The notes: generated by a model from the letters alone, not told the origin. A DNA stretch of 64,000 nt from Hyphomicrobiales bacterium (GCA_028339975.1 JAOLDG010000007.1:1-64000), one strand, 5' to 3'; shown: positions 6,781 to 16,335, numbered from the stretch's first letter. Numbers and translations: made by a program.

Positions 6781-7785
6781 ATGAAGTTAACTATCGAACA
6801 AGCACTGCAGCAAGGTGTTGCTGCACACAAAGAAGGTAAGCTGCAAGAGGCCGAACGTTTATATCTTGCTATCTTAGAGTCTCAACCCTTACATCCAGAG
6901 GCCAACCATAACTTAGGCATATTAGCATTTTCAGTTAATAAAGTTGATGCGGCGTTGCCGTTTTTTAAAACCGCTCTCGAGGCTAAACAGGATGCCAAAT
7001 CCCACTACAACCTTGGCATCACACTCAAAAAACTTGGTAGATTAGAAGAGGCTGAAGCAAGCTTGAAGCAAGCAATAGCGATGAAACCTGACTATGCCTT
7101 AGCTCATCATAACTTAGGTATCACGTTAAAAAAATTGGGAAAATTAGAGGGAGCAATTATGAGTTTAGCACAAGCTTCATTCTTAGAGCCAAAAAACCCT
7201 CATTTCTATGCCCAGCGAGGACTTACACCATCGCTAATCACTAGGCAGCTTCTGATTAATCGTGATGACCTAATGAAAAGTATAAACGACTGTGATTGGG
7301 AAAGTTCTGAAGTTTTTTTAAAACAAGCGTTTAATGAAAATCCTAGTTATATAAAGGAACATGTGGAAGAATTCATAACACTTTGGTGTATTTTATGCCA
7401 AAACTTAGTAAATCAAGTCGAAATTAAAAGATTGATTCCAATTTTTACAAAATTATTTGTTATAGGAGAACGAAACAAAGATTTAAATCTCTTAGTACAA
7501 ACCCTCTTTGAACATTTCGATATTGATAACGTTTTGGAACTAACAAAACCAAAAGACAAAATCCTAATTAAATTAAGTTATTGTCAATATAATTTTTTAA
7601 AAGAACAGTTTTCCAAGGCAGAGGTTTTGGCTATCGAAAATATCCAAAATGCTGCAAGTTTAATTAAAAATACTGAAACCGAGGATTTTGGTTGGCTCAT
7701 AGTCCGAAGAAGTCTAGCATTATGTAGACAAAAAGATTTGTCTAGAACAGCATTGACAAATCTTATCGCTAATTTGGAATATTAA
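6781..7785 (+). CDS. TPR-repeat protein
   Basis: The first 130 residues are TPR units (LEEAEASLKQAIAMKPDY and similar) preceded by the capping module MKLTIEQALQQGVAAHKEGK, also found at 9687 and in diverged form at 16336. The remaining 200 residues are helical and contain no catalytic motif I recognise. The carbamoyltransferase gene begins three bases after its stop, so the two are surely cotranscribed and the TPR protein is a likely substrate-presenting partner. Its 5' end, including the GTTTAAGGACGTTAA leader, is nearly identical in DNA to that of the gene at 9687. Confidence 0.85.
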   Translation: MKLTIEQALQQGVAAHKEGKLQEAERLYLAILESQPLHPEANHNLGILAFSVNKVDAALPFFKTALEAKQDAKSHYNLGITLKKLGRLEEAEASLKQAIAMKPDYALAHHNLGITLKKLGKLEGAIMSLAQASFLEPKNPHFYAQRGLTPSLITRQLLINRDDLMKSINDCDWESSEVFLKQAFNENPSYIKEHVEEFITLWCILCQNLVNQVEIKRLIPIFTKLFVIGERNKDLNLLVQTLFEHFDIDNVLELTKPKDKILIKLSYCQYNFLKEQFSKAEVLAIENIQNAASLIKNTETEDFGWLIVRRSLALCRQKDLSRTALTNLIANLEY

Positions 7786-7788
7786 GGT

Positions 7789-9483
7789 ATGAGCATAATT
7801 TTAGGGTTTAGCAATACTCATAATGGAAGTGTGGCCCTTATCTGCGATGGTGAAGTAAAGGTTGCTATTCAAGCGGAAAGAATTTCACGCCGTAAGCGCC
7901 AAGCCTTACCCTTGGGTGATGAGCTATCTTTAGCGCAAAATTGTGTTCGCTACTGTTTGGATGCATCAGGTTTAAAACATCAAGATATAGATGCTGTTGC
8001 TTTATCAACACCTTGGGGTGTTAAAAAGATTAATGAAGCAAGCCTATTCGAATATATTGGAGGTGTTCCTAAGGATTACCTTAAAACATTTTACGTACCA
8101 CATCATTTGTCGCATATGGAATATATTGTCCATTACGGAGGTTTAGAGCCGGGCATAGTTTTAGTTGTTGATGGGAGTGGAACCCTAGAAGCTGATAGAG
8201 GGCTTTTTAATGTAAAAGAAGAACATCATCCAAAAATTATCAATCACACGCATTTTTCTGGAAAAGAAGTGATTTCAGCCTACTGGTTTGATGGATTAAA
8301 GAGTTCATTAATTTATCGATTTAGCCCATCTCAATCTCCTATCGATTCATGTAACCTTGACGCCAGCGGTCTTCTTCAAAGTATTGGTCATTATTGGGAG
8401 TGGGCCTCTTTATATTGCTGTGGTTCTAGAACTGATGCGGGAAAGGTAATGGGATTGGCTGCGTTTGGAGAAGTAGAGTCATTAGACCAGAGTGTTAATC
8501 TTTCACTCTCTGATACTGGAGAACTAAAACTGAACTTCCAAGAGATAAAAAAAATATACAAGGAACCTAATGTCTTTGGCCTTGATTTATCCAATAGCAT
8601 ACACCATCAAAATTTATCTCTAAAGGTTCAGCTAGAAACTGAAGCGGTGATTTTGAAATTACTAGGTATACTCAAAGAAAAACACCCCACGGATAATCTT
8701 TACCTTTCTGGAGGCGTTGCTTTAAATGTAGTAGCTAATGAGAGAATTAAAAATAGCGGGCTATTCAAAAATGTTACTCTAAATGGATCTGTGGAAGATA
8801 ACGGTACGGCAATTGGAGCCGGGTTGGCGGCTAGTATTGAATTGGGATATCAAAGGAAGTATTCAGTGGTGACTGACTATTATGGTATTGATTACAGTCA
8901 TAATGAGATAATGGAGGTCGTTAAGCAATTTGATTTCTCTTACGAGGTTCTCACTGAGAAAGAAATTTATCAGCTTGCTGCGGAAAGAATTGCACAAGAA
9001 AATGTATTGGGATGGTTCCAGGGTTTGAGTGAATTTGGACCCCGAGCGTTAGGGAATAGAAGTATTTTGGCGAACCCTACTAGCCCTGCAACTAAATATA
9101 TTTTAGACCATCATATGAAGTGCCGAGATAGGTATCGTCCATACGCACCAGTGGTAATAGAAGAGCGTGCTAGTCAATATTTTGATATTAATGGTAGCTC
9201 TCCTGTCATGATGAGGAATGTAAGAGTCTTGGATAAGAGGCTTGCTGCCATCACACATTTTGATGGAAGTGCTCGTGTCCAAACTGTTAATAAAGTCCAA
9301 AATAAAGCTCTATACTCGTTACTTTTGGAGGTTGAAAAAAGCACAGGTCTTCCTATTTTATTAAATACCTCTTTTAATAGGCCTGGTGAACCTATTGTTG
9401 AATCTCCTTATGATGCATTGACGTCTTTTTCAATGGGATCATTAGACTATTTATTTATAGGAAATGTAGTAATTTCTCGTTAA
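7789..9483 (+). CDS. Carbamoyltransferase (NodU/CmcH family)
   Basis: The 564-residue product begins MSIILGFSNTHNGSVALI, the family's ASKHA-fold start. It contains LYLSGGVALNVVANERI around residues 304-320 and the C-terminal YrdC-like signature SEFGPRALGNRSILANP from about residue 413. These enzymes use carbamoyl phosphate and ATP to carbamoylate hydroxyls on sugars, antibiotics or other small molecules. Length is normal for the family. It is coupled to a TPR gene upstream and lies among TPR-dioxygenases, so the acceptor may be a TPR-bound molecule; that is inference. The acceptor cannot be named. Confidence 0.92.
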   Translation: MSIILGFSNTHNGSVALICDGEVKVAIQAERISRRKRQALPLGDELSLAQNCVRYCLDASGLKHQDIDAVALSTPWGVKKINEASLFEYIGGVPKDYLKTFYVPHHLSHMEYIVHYGGLEPGIVLVVDGSGTLEADRGLFNVKEEHHPKIINHTHFSGKEVISAYWFDGLKSSLIYRFSPSQSPIDSCNLDASGLLQSIGHYWEWASLYCCGSRTDAGKVMGLAAFGEVESLDQSVNLSLSDTGELKLNFQEIKKIYKEPNVFGLDLSNSIHHQNLSLKVQLETEAVILKLLGILKEKHPTDNLYLSGGVALNVVANERIKNSGLFKNVTLNGSVEDNGTAIGAGLAASIELGYQRKYSVVTDYYGIDYSHNEIMEVVKQFDFSYEVLTEKEIYQLAAERIAQENVLGWFQGLSEFGPRALGNRSILANPTSPATKYILDHHMKCRDRYRPYAPVVIEERASQYFDINGSSPVMMRNVRVLDKRLAAITHFDGSARVQTVNKVQNKALYSLLLEVEKSTGLPILLNTSFNRPGEPIVESPYDALTSFSMGSLDYLFIGNVVISR

Positions 9484-9645
9484 TAAATCAGAAATCTATG
9501 CATACTCGCCATCCTGGTTGCCACTGAAAGAATGATTTTAATTTTAGAGATCAAAAAACTTACTATCCGTTTCTTATAAAAATTGATAAACTAGTTAAAC
9601 CTATAAAAAAGTTACGATAAATATGAAATAATCATTTTAAACAGG

Positions 9646-9654
9646 TGCTATAAT
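9646..9654 (+). promoter_or_regulatory. Extended -10 promoter element
   Basis: TGCTATAAT lies in the 203-base gap after the carbamoyltransferase gene and would begin transcription about 26 bases before the ATG at 9687. It is identical to the element ahead of the peroxiredoxin gene. It indicates that the TPR-dioxygenase genes have their own promoter. Confidence 0.5.
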
Positions 9655-9686
9655 AGTGTTTGTGACGTAGGATTTAAGGACGTTAA

Positions 9687-11372
9687 ATGGAGTTAACTAT
9701 CGAACAAGCGCTGCAGAAAGGTGTTGCAGCACAAAAAGAAGGTAAGTTAAAAGAGGCTGAACGTTTATATCTTGCTGTCTTAGATTCTCAACCTTTACAT
9801 CCAGATGCCAACCATAACTTAGGGGTATTAGCAGTCTCAGTTAATAAAGTTGATGCGGCACTGCCGTTTTTTAAAATTGCTCTCGAGGTTAAAAAGGATG
9901 CCAAAGCCCACTTCATCTTTGGCATCACACTCAAAGAACTTGGGAGATTAGAAGAGGCTGAAGCAAGCTTGAAGCAAGCGATAGTGATGAAACCTGATTA
10001 TGTTGAAGCTCATAACAACTTGAGCATCACACTCCAGGAACTTGGTAGATTAGAAGAGGCTGAAGAATGTTACAGAAGAACGATAGCATTGAAAACTGAT
10101 TTTGCTGAAGCCCATTATAACCTTGCTATCACACTAAAAGAACTTGGAAGGTTAGAAGAGGCCGAAGCAAGCCTGAAGCAAGCAATTTCCCTGAAGTCTG
10201 ACTTTACGAAAGCATACAACAACCTAGGTAGCATGCTTCAAGATACTGGGAGATTAGAAGAGGCTGAGGTAAGTTTTAGGCAAGCAATTTCACTTAATCC
10301 TAATTTAGCCGATATTCAAAACAATCTGGGTGTTACACTCAAAAAACTTGGTAGATTAGAAGAGGCTAAAGAAAGTTTTATAAAAGCGATAGCATTGAAG
10401 CCTGATTTTGCAGAAGCATATAGCAACTTGGGTAATGCGCTCGAAGAGTTGGGTAGAATGGATGAGGCAGAATCAAATTACACTAAAGCGATAGAATTGA
10501 AACCAGATTTTACCTCTGCACTAATGAATAGGTGGCAGCTATTATTTGATCAAAAAGAATTTGAGGCCGCACTAAAGGATGTAGATTCTTGTAATACCGA
10601 GAAATCAAGAGCGTGTAGTTTAGAAACCCTTTATGAGTTAGGACGCATTGATGAGATTTATAAGAGAATTGAAGCACAGTCTGAATCAGATGACCAAAAT
10701 TTAAGAATGGCTGCATTCTCTTCATTTATTTCTGAGCGGGAAAAGAAGGATACTGCGCATAAATTTTGTCGAAACCCAATATCGTTTGTACATTTCGCTA
10801 ATCTCTCCTCTCACCTTGAAGATCCTAATAAATTTGCAAGAGAGGTAATTGAGGAGTTGAGCAATAAAAAAACTATTTGGGAGCCCTATCAAAAAGCTAC
10901 TTTCAAAGGTTTTCAAACACCTATTAAAACAAATTTATTTGCGAATCCGTCAGCAAAAATAAAAGACCTTAAATCAATCATTATCGAAGAATTAGAATCA
11001 TATTACTTAAAATTTCAAAATAACTCTTGCTCTTATATTCAAAAATGGCCTTCCAGAAAAAATATATGGGGTTGGCAAGTTATTTTAAAGCAGCAAGGAT
11101 ATCAGAAGCCACATATTCATAGTGGTGGATGGTTAAGTGGGGTAATCTATTTAAAGGTCGTTCCATCATTAGGGAAATATGAGGGCGCAATAGAGTTCAG
11201 CTTAAATAGCGAGAATTATTCAGATTTAAACTCTCCTAAATTAACGCATCAACCCGAAATAGGAGATATAGTTTTTTTCCCTTCCTCTCTTCATCACAGA
11301 ACTATTCCTTTCACAACAGATGAGGATAGAATTATTATTTCGTTCGACTTAATACCGCAGGAGTTCAGTTAA
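9687..11372 (+). CDS. TPR-repeat 2OG-Fe(II) oxygenase-like protein
   Basis: About eight TPR units (consensus LGRLEEAEASLKQAI) fill residues 1-280 after the MELTIEQALQKGVAAQKEGK cap. The C-terminal domain, residues 350-561, carries PHIHSGGWLSGVIYL near residue 475, EGAIEFS, GDIVFFPSSLHHRTIPF near 535 and a final DRIIISFDL. This is the double-stranded beta-helix pattern of putative 2OG-Fe(II) oxygenases. The His of HIH and the His of HRT are the likely iron ligands and the late Arg the 2OG partner. The family hydroxylates proteins or small molecules; the substrate here is unknown. Its stop overlaps the next ATG by one base. Confidence 0.85.
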   Translation: MELTIEQALQKGVAAQKEGKLKEAERLYLAVLDSQPLHPDANHNLGVLAVSVNKVDAALPFFKIALEVKKDAKAHFIFGITLKELGRLEEAEASLKQAIVMKPDYVEAHNNLSITLQELGRLEEAEECYRRTIALKTDFAEAHYNLAITLKELGRLEEAEASLKQAISLKSDFTKAYNNLGSMLQDTGRLEEAEVSFRQAISLNPNLADIQNNLGVTLKKLGRLEEAKESFIKAIALKPDFAEAYSNLGNALEELGRMDEAESNYTKAIELKPDFTSALMNRWQLLFDQKEFEAALKDVDSCNTEKSRACSLETLYELGRIDEIYKRIEAQSESDDQNLRMAAFSSFISEREKKDTAHKFCRNPISFVHFANLSSHLEDPNKFAREVIEELSNKKTIWEPYQKATFKGFQTPIKTNLFANPSAKIKDLKSIIIEELESYYLKFQNNSCSYIQKWPSRKNIWGWQVILKQQGYQKPHIHSGGWLSGVIYLKVVPSLGKYEGAIEFSLNSENYSDLNSPKLTHQPEIGDIVFFPSSLHHRTIPFTTDEDRIIISFDLIPQEFS

Positions 11373-13048
11373 TGTCTTCATATGAAGATAAATTGCCTGC
11401 CCAGTCAAAGCTCGATAGTCTTTTAGAGTATTATCAATATGGACGGTTTGATGATGCTGAAAAACTAGCAGAATCAATTATAGAGAAATTTCCAAATAAT
11501 CAATTTTCTTGGAAAATACTCGGCGCTATACTTAAACAAAAAGGAAGGATAAGTGAAGCTATAAATGCTAATAAAAAAGCAGTTGAGTTATTACCTCAAG
11601 ATGCGGAGGCCCACAGTAACTTGGGTGTCACGCTCAGAGATCTAGGAAGATTAGATGAATCTGAGGTAAGCCATTCTCAAGCGATAGCATTGAATCCTAA
11701 TCTTTCAGAAGCCCATGCCAACCTTGGTAATACTCTTCAAGATCTGGGTAGGCTTGATGAAGCTGAAGCAAGCTATAGGCAAGCGATAGCATTGAAACCT
11801 AACCTCGCAATAACCCACAATAACTTGGGTAAAGTACTCAAAGAGCTAAACAGGATGGAAGAGGCTGAAACAAGTTACAGGCAAGCGATAGCATTGAATC
11901 CTAATCTTGCAGAAGCCCATAACAACTTAGGCAATATACTTCAAAAACTAATTAAATTAAAAGACTCTGAGGTAAGTTACAGGCAAGCTATATTATTGAA
12001 ACCTGACTATGTTGATGCCCACTACAACTTGGGTAACACACTTAGAGTGCTGGGTAGATTAAAAGAGGCTGAAGCAAGTCAGAGGCAAGCAATAGCTATA
12101 AAATCTGATTATGCAGAAGCCCATACTAACCTAGGTGTTATCCTCCAAGAATTAGGTAAATTAAAAGAGGCTGAAGCAAGTCATAGGCAAGCAATAGCTA
12201 TAAAATCTGATTATGCACAAGCCCATACTAACCTAGGTGTTATCCTCCAAGAATTAGGTAAATTAAAAGAGGCTGAAGCAAGTCATAGGCAAGCAATAGC
12301 TATAAAATCTGATTATGCACAAGCTCATAGCAACTTGGGTATTGTTCTTTATGGTGGTGGCGACGTAGATGCTGCAATTGTTAGCCTGCAGCGAGCAAGT
12401 TCTATTGACCCCAAGTCAAATTACTTCAGTCTTATTTTGAGTGTTTTACATGCAAGAAAAGCCCGCGCAAATACTGAATTTAACTCTGAGAATATAAATA
12501 ATTCAAGCCATAACATTGGGCTTCCCCGTAAAATATTGATGTTAAATAAATTAGTAGAAGAGGAAGTAGTTACTTACTTATGCAAAATAGAATCTTTAGA
12601 CTTAGATAAAGAAAACGATCCTAGCTTCGGCAACACTAGAGGTTCAAGCTATTCATTATTTCAAGATGGTCACCCTATTATAAAAAGATTACAAGAGGAT
12701 TTAACAAAAATTATTATGGAGGCTGTTAAATCAGAAATCTACATAATAGCCTCTTTCTTTAGTATTTTTGGTGACGGAGGAGGGACGGCTCGTCATAACC
12801 ACCTAGTTTCTTCAGACAAAGATTCTATCCTTAGTCTAGCTAATCAAAAATACAGCCTAGTTTATTATCTTTCTGTTGGCGATCAAGAATGCTGCGAACC
12901 AGGAATTTTAAAGTTTTATGAACCTAATGAAGATATTCTCCCCCACGAAGGTTTGATAACGATTTTCCCTGCTGATAGAGATCATTCTTCTGTCTATAGT
13001 GGAAATAAAGATAGAATTATAGTTGGAGTTAATTTTTATAGTCTTTGA
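11372..13048 (+). CDS. TPR-repeat protein with divergent dioxygenase-like C-terminus
   Basis: A distinct N-terminal module (YYQYGRFDDAEKLAESIIEK, then FSWKILGAIL) precedes about nine TPR units to residue 335. The C-terminal 180 residues differ from the other TPR-oxygenases: TARHNHLVSS near 472, YSLVYYLSVGD, PGILKFYEPNE, ITIFPADRDHSSV near 536 and DRIIVGVNF. The spacing of HNH, DHSS and the late Arg suggests another double-stranded beta-helix dioxygenase, but this is less certain than for its neighbours. Three of its TPR units are near-identical at DNA level (12071-12340). The ATG overlaps the preceding stop, so the two genes are translationally coupled. Confidence 0.75.
   Translation: MSSYEDKLPAQSKLDSLLEYYQYGRFDDAEKLAESIIEKFPNNQFSWKILGAILKQKGRISEAINANKKAVELLPQDAEAHSNLGVTLRDLGRLDESEVSHSQAIALNPNLSEAHANLGNTLQDLGRLDEAEASYRQAIALKPNLAITHNNLGKVLKELNRMEEAETSYRQAIALNPNLAEAHNNLGNILQKLIKLKDSEVSYRQAILLKPDYVDAHYNLGNTLRVLGRLKEAEASQRQAIAIKSDYAEAHTNLGVILQELGKLKEAEASHRQAIAIKSDYAQAHTNLGVILQELGKLKEAEASHRQAIAIKSDYAQAHSNLGIVLYGGGDVDAAIVSLQRASSIDPKSNYFSLILSVLHARKARANTEFNSENINNSSHNIGLPRKILMLNKLVEEEVVTYLCKIESLDLDKENDPSFGNTRGSSYSLFQDGHPIIKRLQEDLTKIIMEAVKSEIYIIASFFSIFGDGGGTARHNHLVSSDKDSILSLANQKYSLVYYLSVGDQECCEPGILKFYEPNEDILPHEGLITIFPADRDHSSVYSGNKDRIIVGVNFYSL
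12071..12340 (+). repeat. Tandem 102-bp repeats encoding TPR units
   Basis: Units begin at 12071, 12173 and 12275 with an exact 102-base (34-codon) period. Units 1 and 2 differ at two positions. Units 2 and 3 match until unit 3 diverges after about 67 bases. Identity at synonymous sites shows recent in-frame expansion rather than ancient TPR divergence. Confidence 0.9.
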
Positions 13049-13108
13049 CATTTGATATTGAATAATAATACTTTTTTTAAGTACATCGTTGACTAGGATT
13101 ACATTCAA

Positions 13109-13510
13109 ATGACCAAAAAAAATCATATACTTTTAGCTAGAATAATTTCGATAATTCCTGTAATTTTACTTTTTCCGAGAGGGATTGGATGGATTTTAAG
13201 TCCTGCCGAGACCGCCACAGACTTTGGTTTTATTTTTAATGAGCTTAATAACCATGCTCAAAATACATTAATTAGAGACTTTACTGCTTTTTTTCTAGGG
13301 ATCTCTATTATGTGTATCATTGGAGCACTAAGAATGAAGTATATTTGGCTCGCTGCTCCAGCATTGATATTTTTAATTGTGATTGTATCACACATTATTG
13401 CTTCAATAATTCATAATACAGGTTTTATGGATGTTTTTTTTGGCGAAGTTTTGTTATTTTTAACCTGCTCTCTAGGATCTTACCTAATTTATAAACAAGG
13501 GAATGGATAG
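13109..13510 (+). CDS. Small integral membrane protein
   Basis: The 133-residue product has four hydrophobic helices (LLARIISIIPVILLF, AFFLGISIMCIIGAL, WLAAPALIFLIVIVSHIIA and EVLLFLTCSLGSYLIY). Small four-helix proteins of this layout occur as DUF4345-like families, but I cannot assign it with certainty. It ends exactly where the prolyl aminopeptidase gene begins, so the two probably share a transcript. No catalytic or metal-binding motif is visible. Confidence 0.65.
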   Translation: MTKKNHILLARIISIIPVILLFPRGIGWILSPAETATDFGFIFNELNNHAQNTLIRDFTAFFLGISIMCIIGALRMKYIWLAAPALIFLIVIVSHIIASIIHNTGFMDVFFGEVLLFLTCSLGSYLIYKQGNG

Positions 13511-14482
13511 ATGAAGTTATTCAGTAAAAAAAACAAATTATTCCCTTCATTAGAGCCCTATGACAGCGGTTACTTAAAAAAAGGAGTCCATGAGATATAC
13601 TATGAACAGTGCGGTAATCCGAGAGGTAAGCCAGCAGTATTTCTTCATGGAGGACCGGGAGGAAGTTGTGGTAAGATATCTAGAAGATTTTTTAATCCAA
13701 AGAAGTATAGAATTATCTTATTTGATCAACGAGGGTGCGGAAAAAGTAAACCTCATGCATGTTTAGAGGACAACACTACTTGGCATCTTATTGAGGATAT
13801 TGAATCTATAAGAAAAAAACTTAATATTCAAAAATGGTTAGTATTCGGTGGATCGTGGGGTAGTACATTAGCCATCGCATATGCTCAAAAGTTTCCAGAC
13901 CATGTCAGTCAAATGGTTCTTCGAGGTATCTTTATGCTGAGACAAAAAGAACTTCAATGGTTTTATCAGTATGGTGCTAGTGAAGTTTACCCAGAGGCTT
14001 GGAAAGGGTTTGTAGAAGAAATTCCTAAAAAAGAAAGATCTAATTTAATCGATGCCTACAGAAAAATATTTTATGGAAAAAACGAAGAAAAGAAATTATC
14101 TGCAGCAAGGGCATGGTCAAAATGGGAAGCTTCTGCTAGTTTTATCAACCACAATTCTGGGGCAGTCAAAGATTCTATTAACGCAGAATTTGCATTAGCT
14201 TTTGCTTTTATTGAAAACCATTATTTTGTGAATAAAGGTTTTTTAGATAACGAAAATCAACTCTTAAATAATGTTGATATTATTCGTGATATTCCAGCTA
14301 TCATTATTCAAGGGAGGTATGATATAGTGTGCCCACCCACAACTGCTTATGAACTTCATTCTAGATGGCCAGAATCCGATTTAATTATTGCCCCTTTCTC
14401 TGGCCATTCGTCGCTTGAAGAAGAAATAACCCATGAGCTTATAAAAGCTACAAACCAATTTAGTACTGATGAATATAATTAA
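13511..14482 (+). CDS. pip: Prolyl aminopeptidase
   Basis: The 323-residue product is an alpha/beta hydrolase of peptidase family S33 that removes N-terminal proline from peptides in the cytoplasm. FLHGGPGGS (residues 44-52) forms the oxyanion region and DQRGCGKS follows. Ser115 lies in GGSWGS, Asp271 in GRYD and His299 in FSGHSS, completing the catalytic triad. Length and motif order match bacterial Pip enzymes. It follows the small membrane protein gene without a gap. A housekeeping gene between TPR genes suggests the cluster grew around it or was interrupted. Confidence 0.94.
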   Translation: MKLFSKKNKLFPSLEPYDSGYLKKGVHEIYYEQCGNPRGKPAVFLHGGPGGSCGKISRRFFNPKKYRIILFDQRGCGKSKPHACLEDNTTWHLIEDIESIRKKLNIQKWLVFGGSWGSTLAIAYAQKFPDHVSQMVLRGIFMLRQKELQWFYQYGASEVYPEAWKGFVEEIPKKERSNLIDAYRKIFYGKNEEKKLSAARAWSKWEASASFINHNSGAVKDSINAEFALAFAFIENHYFVNKGFLDNENQLLNNVDIIRDIPAIIIQGRYDIVCPPTTAYELHSRWPESDLIIAPFSGHSSLEEEITHELIKATNQFSTDEYN

Positions 14483-14530
14483 TTATAATATTATTTTAAT
14501 ATATTTAGCTATTAAGAAGGGATAAATAAT

Positions 14531-15997
14531 TTGGATCCAATTAATTCAGAGTTAGCTAGACTTATAGATCTTTTGCAACACGAGAGCAAAGAAGAGGCTG
14601 AGAAGTTGGCAATTACTATAACTGAGAAATTTCCCGAGCACACATTTGCCTGGAAGGTATTAGGAGCCTTATTCACTGAGACAGGTAGATTATCAGAAGC
14701 GCTAGATGTTAAAAAAAAATCTGTCGAATTAGACTCCCAAGATGCGGATTCTCATTATAATTTAGGCAATGCATTCAACGATATGGGTAGACTGGAAGAG
14801 GCTGAGACAAGCTATAAGAAATCAATAAGTCTAAACCCAGACTTTGCCGCGTCACATAACGCACTAGGTATGATTCTGAAATTACTAAATAAATTAAAGG
14901 AATCAGAGTTGTGTTATAGGAAGGCGGTACTTCTTGATTCTGATTTTGCAATTGCTTATTACAACATGGGCATTACCCAGAACGCTCTTTTAAAATCCAA
15001 GGAGGCTGAAACAAGCTATAAGAAGGCAATAACAATTAAAGGTGATTTTTTTCAAGCTTATAACAACTTGGGTAATCTCCTTAAAGGCTTAAATAGAATG
15101 GAGGAGGCTGAAGTAAGTTATAAGAAAGCAATAGCAATTAATTCAGACTTTACAGAAGCCCACATTAATTTAGGAGGTCTTCTCAAAGACATTCATAGAT
15201 ACCAAGAGGCTCTCAAGCACTTCGATCTAGTAAATAACCATTACACAAAATCACAAGGGCTAGAATGTCTTTATAAAAGCGAAAGCTATATTGAATTTAA
15301 TGAGCGTTTAAATTCAATGGCATTAGAAGAAAGTATTAATATTCGAGTAGCCGCATTAAGTGCTTTTGCATCCCATCAATTAAAAAAAGATGATCCTTAT
15401 CCATTTTGCAAAAACCCACTAGATTTTATTGTTGTAGAGAATTTATCTAATTATGATTTATATACAGATAGCCTTATTGACGGCGTTCTAGAAGAAGCTG
15501 AAAATTATAAACTAACCTGGGAAAGCAGGACTACAAAATCTGGTTTTCAAGGCCAAAATAACCTCTTTGATAATCCCAGTGAATTAGTTTCACGTATAGA
15601 ACTTATTATCGGAAATTCAATAGATAGATATTTTACTAGATTTAATTCAGAATCTAATACATTCATAAATTCTTGGCCGAAGAAAAGTAAATTAACTGGT
15701 TGGTATAACAAACTTTTAAAGAATGGCTACCAAACTGCTCACATCCATCCTGGTGGATGGCTTAGTGGAGTTTTGTACCTTAAGACCCCAGAATCATTAA
15801 ATAGTGACGAGGGGGCAATCGAGCTTAGTTTACATGGTTATGAGCTTCCTATAAAAGATAAAAATTATCCTCGAAAAATTTATAACCCAAAAAAAGGTGA
15901 TATAGTTCTATTTCCATCATCTCTATTTCACAGAACAATACCGTTCACATCAGACACTAAACGGTGTGTGATTGCTTTTGACCTAGAACCGCTTTAA
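14531..15997 (+). CDS. TPR-repeat 2OG-Fe(II) oxygenase-like protein
   Basis: Translation most likely starts at the TTG at 14531, seven bases after AAGGGA. The N-terminus (EEAEKLAITITEKFPEHTF, then AWKVLGALFTETGRL) is the same module as in the gene at 11372. About six TPR units follow. The C-terminal oxygenase domain keeps AHIHPGGWLSGVLYL near residue 403, EGAIELS, GDIVLFPSSLFHRTIPF near 466 and a late Arg before VIAFDL. It is thus a mix: N-terminal module of one neighbour and catalytic domain of two others. The substrate is unknown. Confidence 0.83.
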   Translation: MDPINSELARLIDLLQHESKEEAEKLAITITEKFPEHTFAWKVLGALFTETGRLSEALDVKKKSVELDSQDADSHYNLGNAFNDMGRLEEAETSYKKSISLNPDFAASHNALGMILKLLNKLKESELCYRKAVLLDSDFAIAYYNMGITQNALLKSKEAETSYKKAITIKGDFFQAYNNLGNLLKGLNRMEEAEVSYKKAIAINSDFTEAHINLGGLLKDIHRYQEALKHFDLVNNHYTKSQGLECLYKSESYIEFNERLNSMALEESINIRVAALSAFASHQLKKDDPYPFCKNPLDFIVVENLSNYDLYTDSLIDGVLEEAENYKLTWESRTTKSGFQGQNNLFDNPSELVSRIELIIGNSIDRYFTRFNSESNTFINSWPKKSKLTGWYNKLLKNGYQTAHIHPGGWLSGVLYLKTPESLNSDEGAIELSLHGYELPIKDKNYPRKIYNPKKGDIVLFPSSLFHRTIPFTSDTKRCVIAFDLEPL

Positions 15998-16088
15998 AAT
16001 ATTTTTAGTTTTATAAAGAAGGTAAAAGCTTAAAGAATGATGATTAAAATCAATATTTACAAAAATTTAAAATTATAGTGCTATTAAG

Positions 16089-16304
16089 ATGGGGCAAATG
16101 AAAATATTCTCTGAGAGTGAAAAAAGTGAAATTATTGAGTTAGCACTTTCTGATCATGCTACCTTTCAAAATATACAAGAAATATATGGCATAGGTGAAA
16201 AAGATATAAAAAAGCTTATGCGAGAAAACTTAAAAGAGAGATCTTATAAGTCATGGAGAAAACGAGTTAGAACTTTTTCAGACAGGCGATACAAATATAA
16301 ATAA
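16089..16304 (+). CDS. TIGR03643/DUF2805 family small protein
   Basis: The 71-residue protein reads SEKSEIIELALSDHATFQ, a helix-turn-helix-like IYGIGEKDIKKLMRENL and a basic end SWRKRV. This matches the small TIGR03643/DUF2805 family, often encoded beside photolyase/cryptochrome genes. Here the photolyase-related gene lies 27 kb away. The protein looks like a compact nucleic-acid-binding helix bundle, but no function is established. It converges on the TPR gene at 16336. Confidence 0.8.
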   Translation: MGQMKIFSESEKSEIIELALSDHATFQNIQEIYGIGEKDIKKLMRENLKERSYKSWRKRVRTFSDRRYKYK

Positions 16305-16335
16305 CTATTTTAGTAGTTTAACTATATTAAATTAT

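Noticed and set aside
7789-9483. Nodulation factor carbamoylation gene
   Set aside because: NodU is only one branch of the carbamoyltransferase family; no other nod genes are present and the setting is a TPR cluster.
12071-12340. CRISPR-like array
   Set aside because: The 102-bp periodic repeats are in frame, have no unique spacers and encode TPR units.
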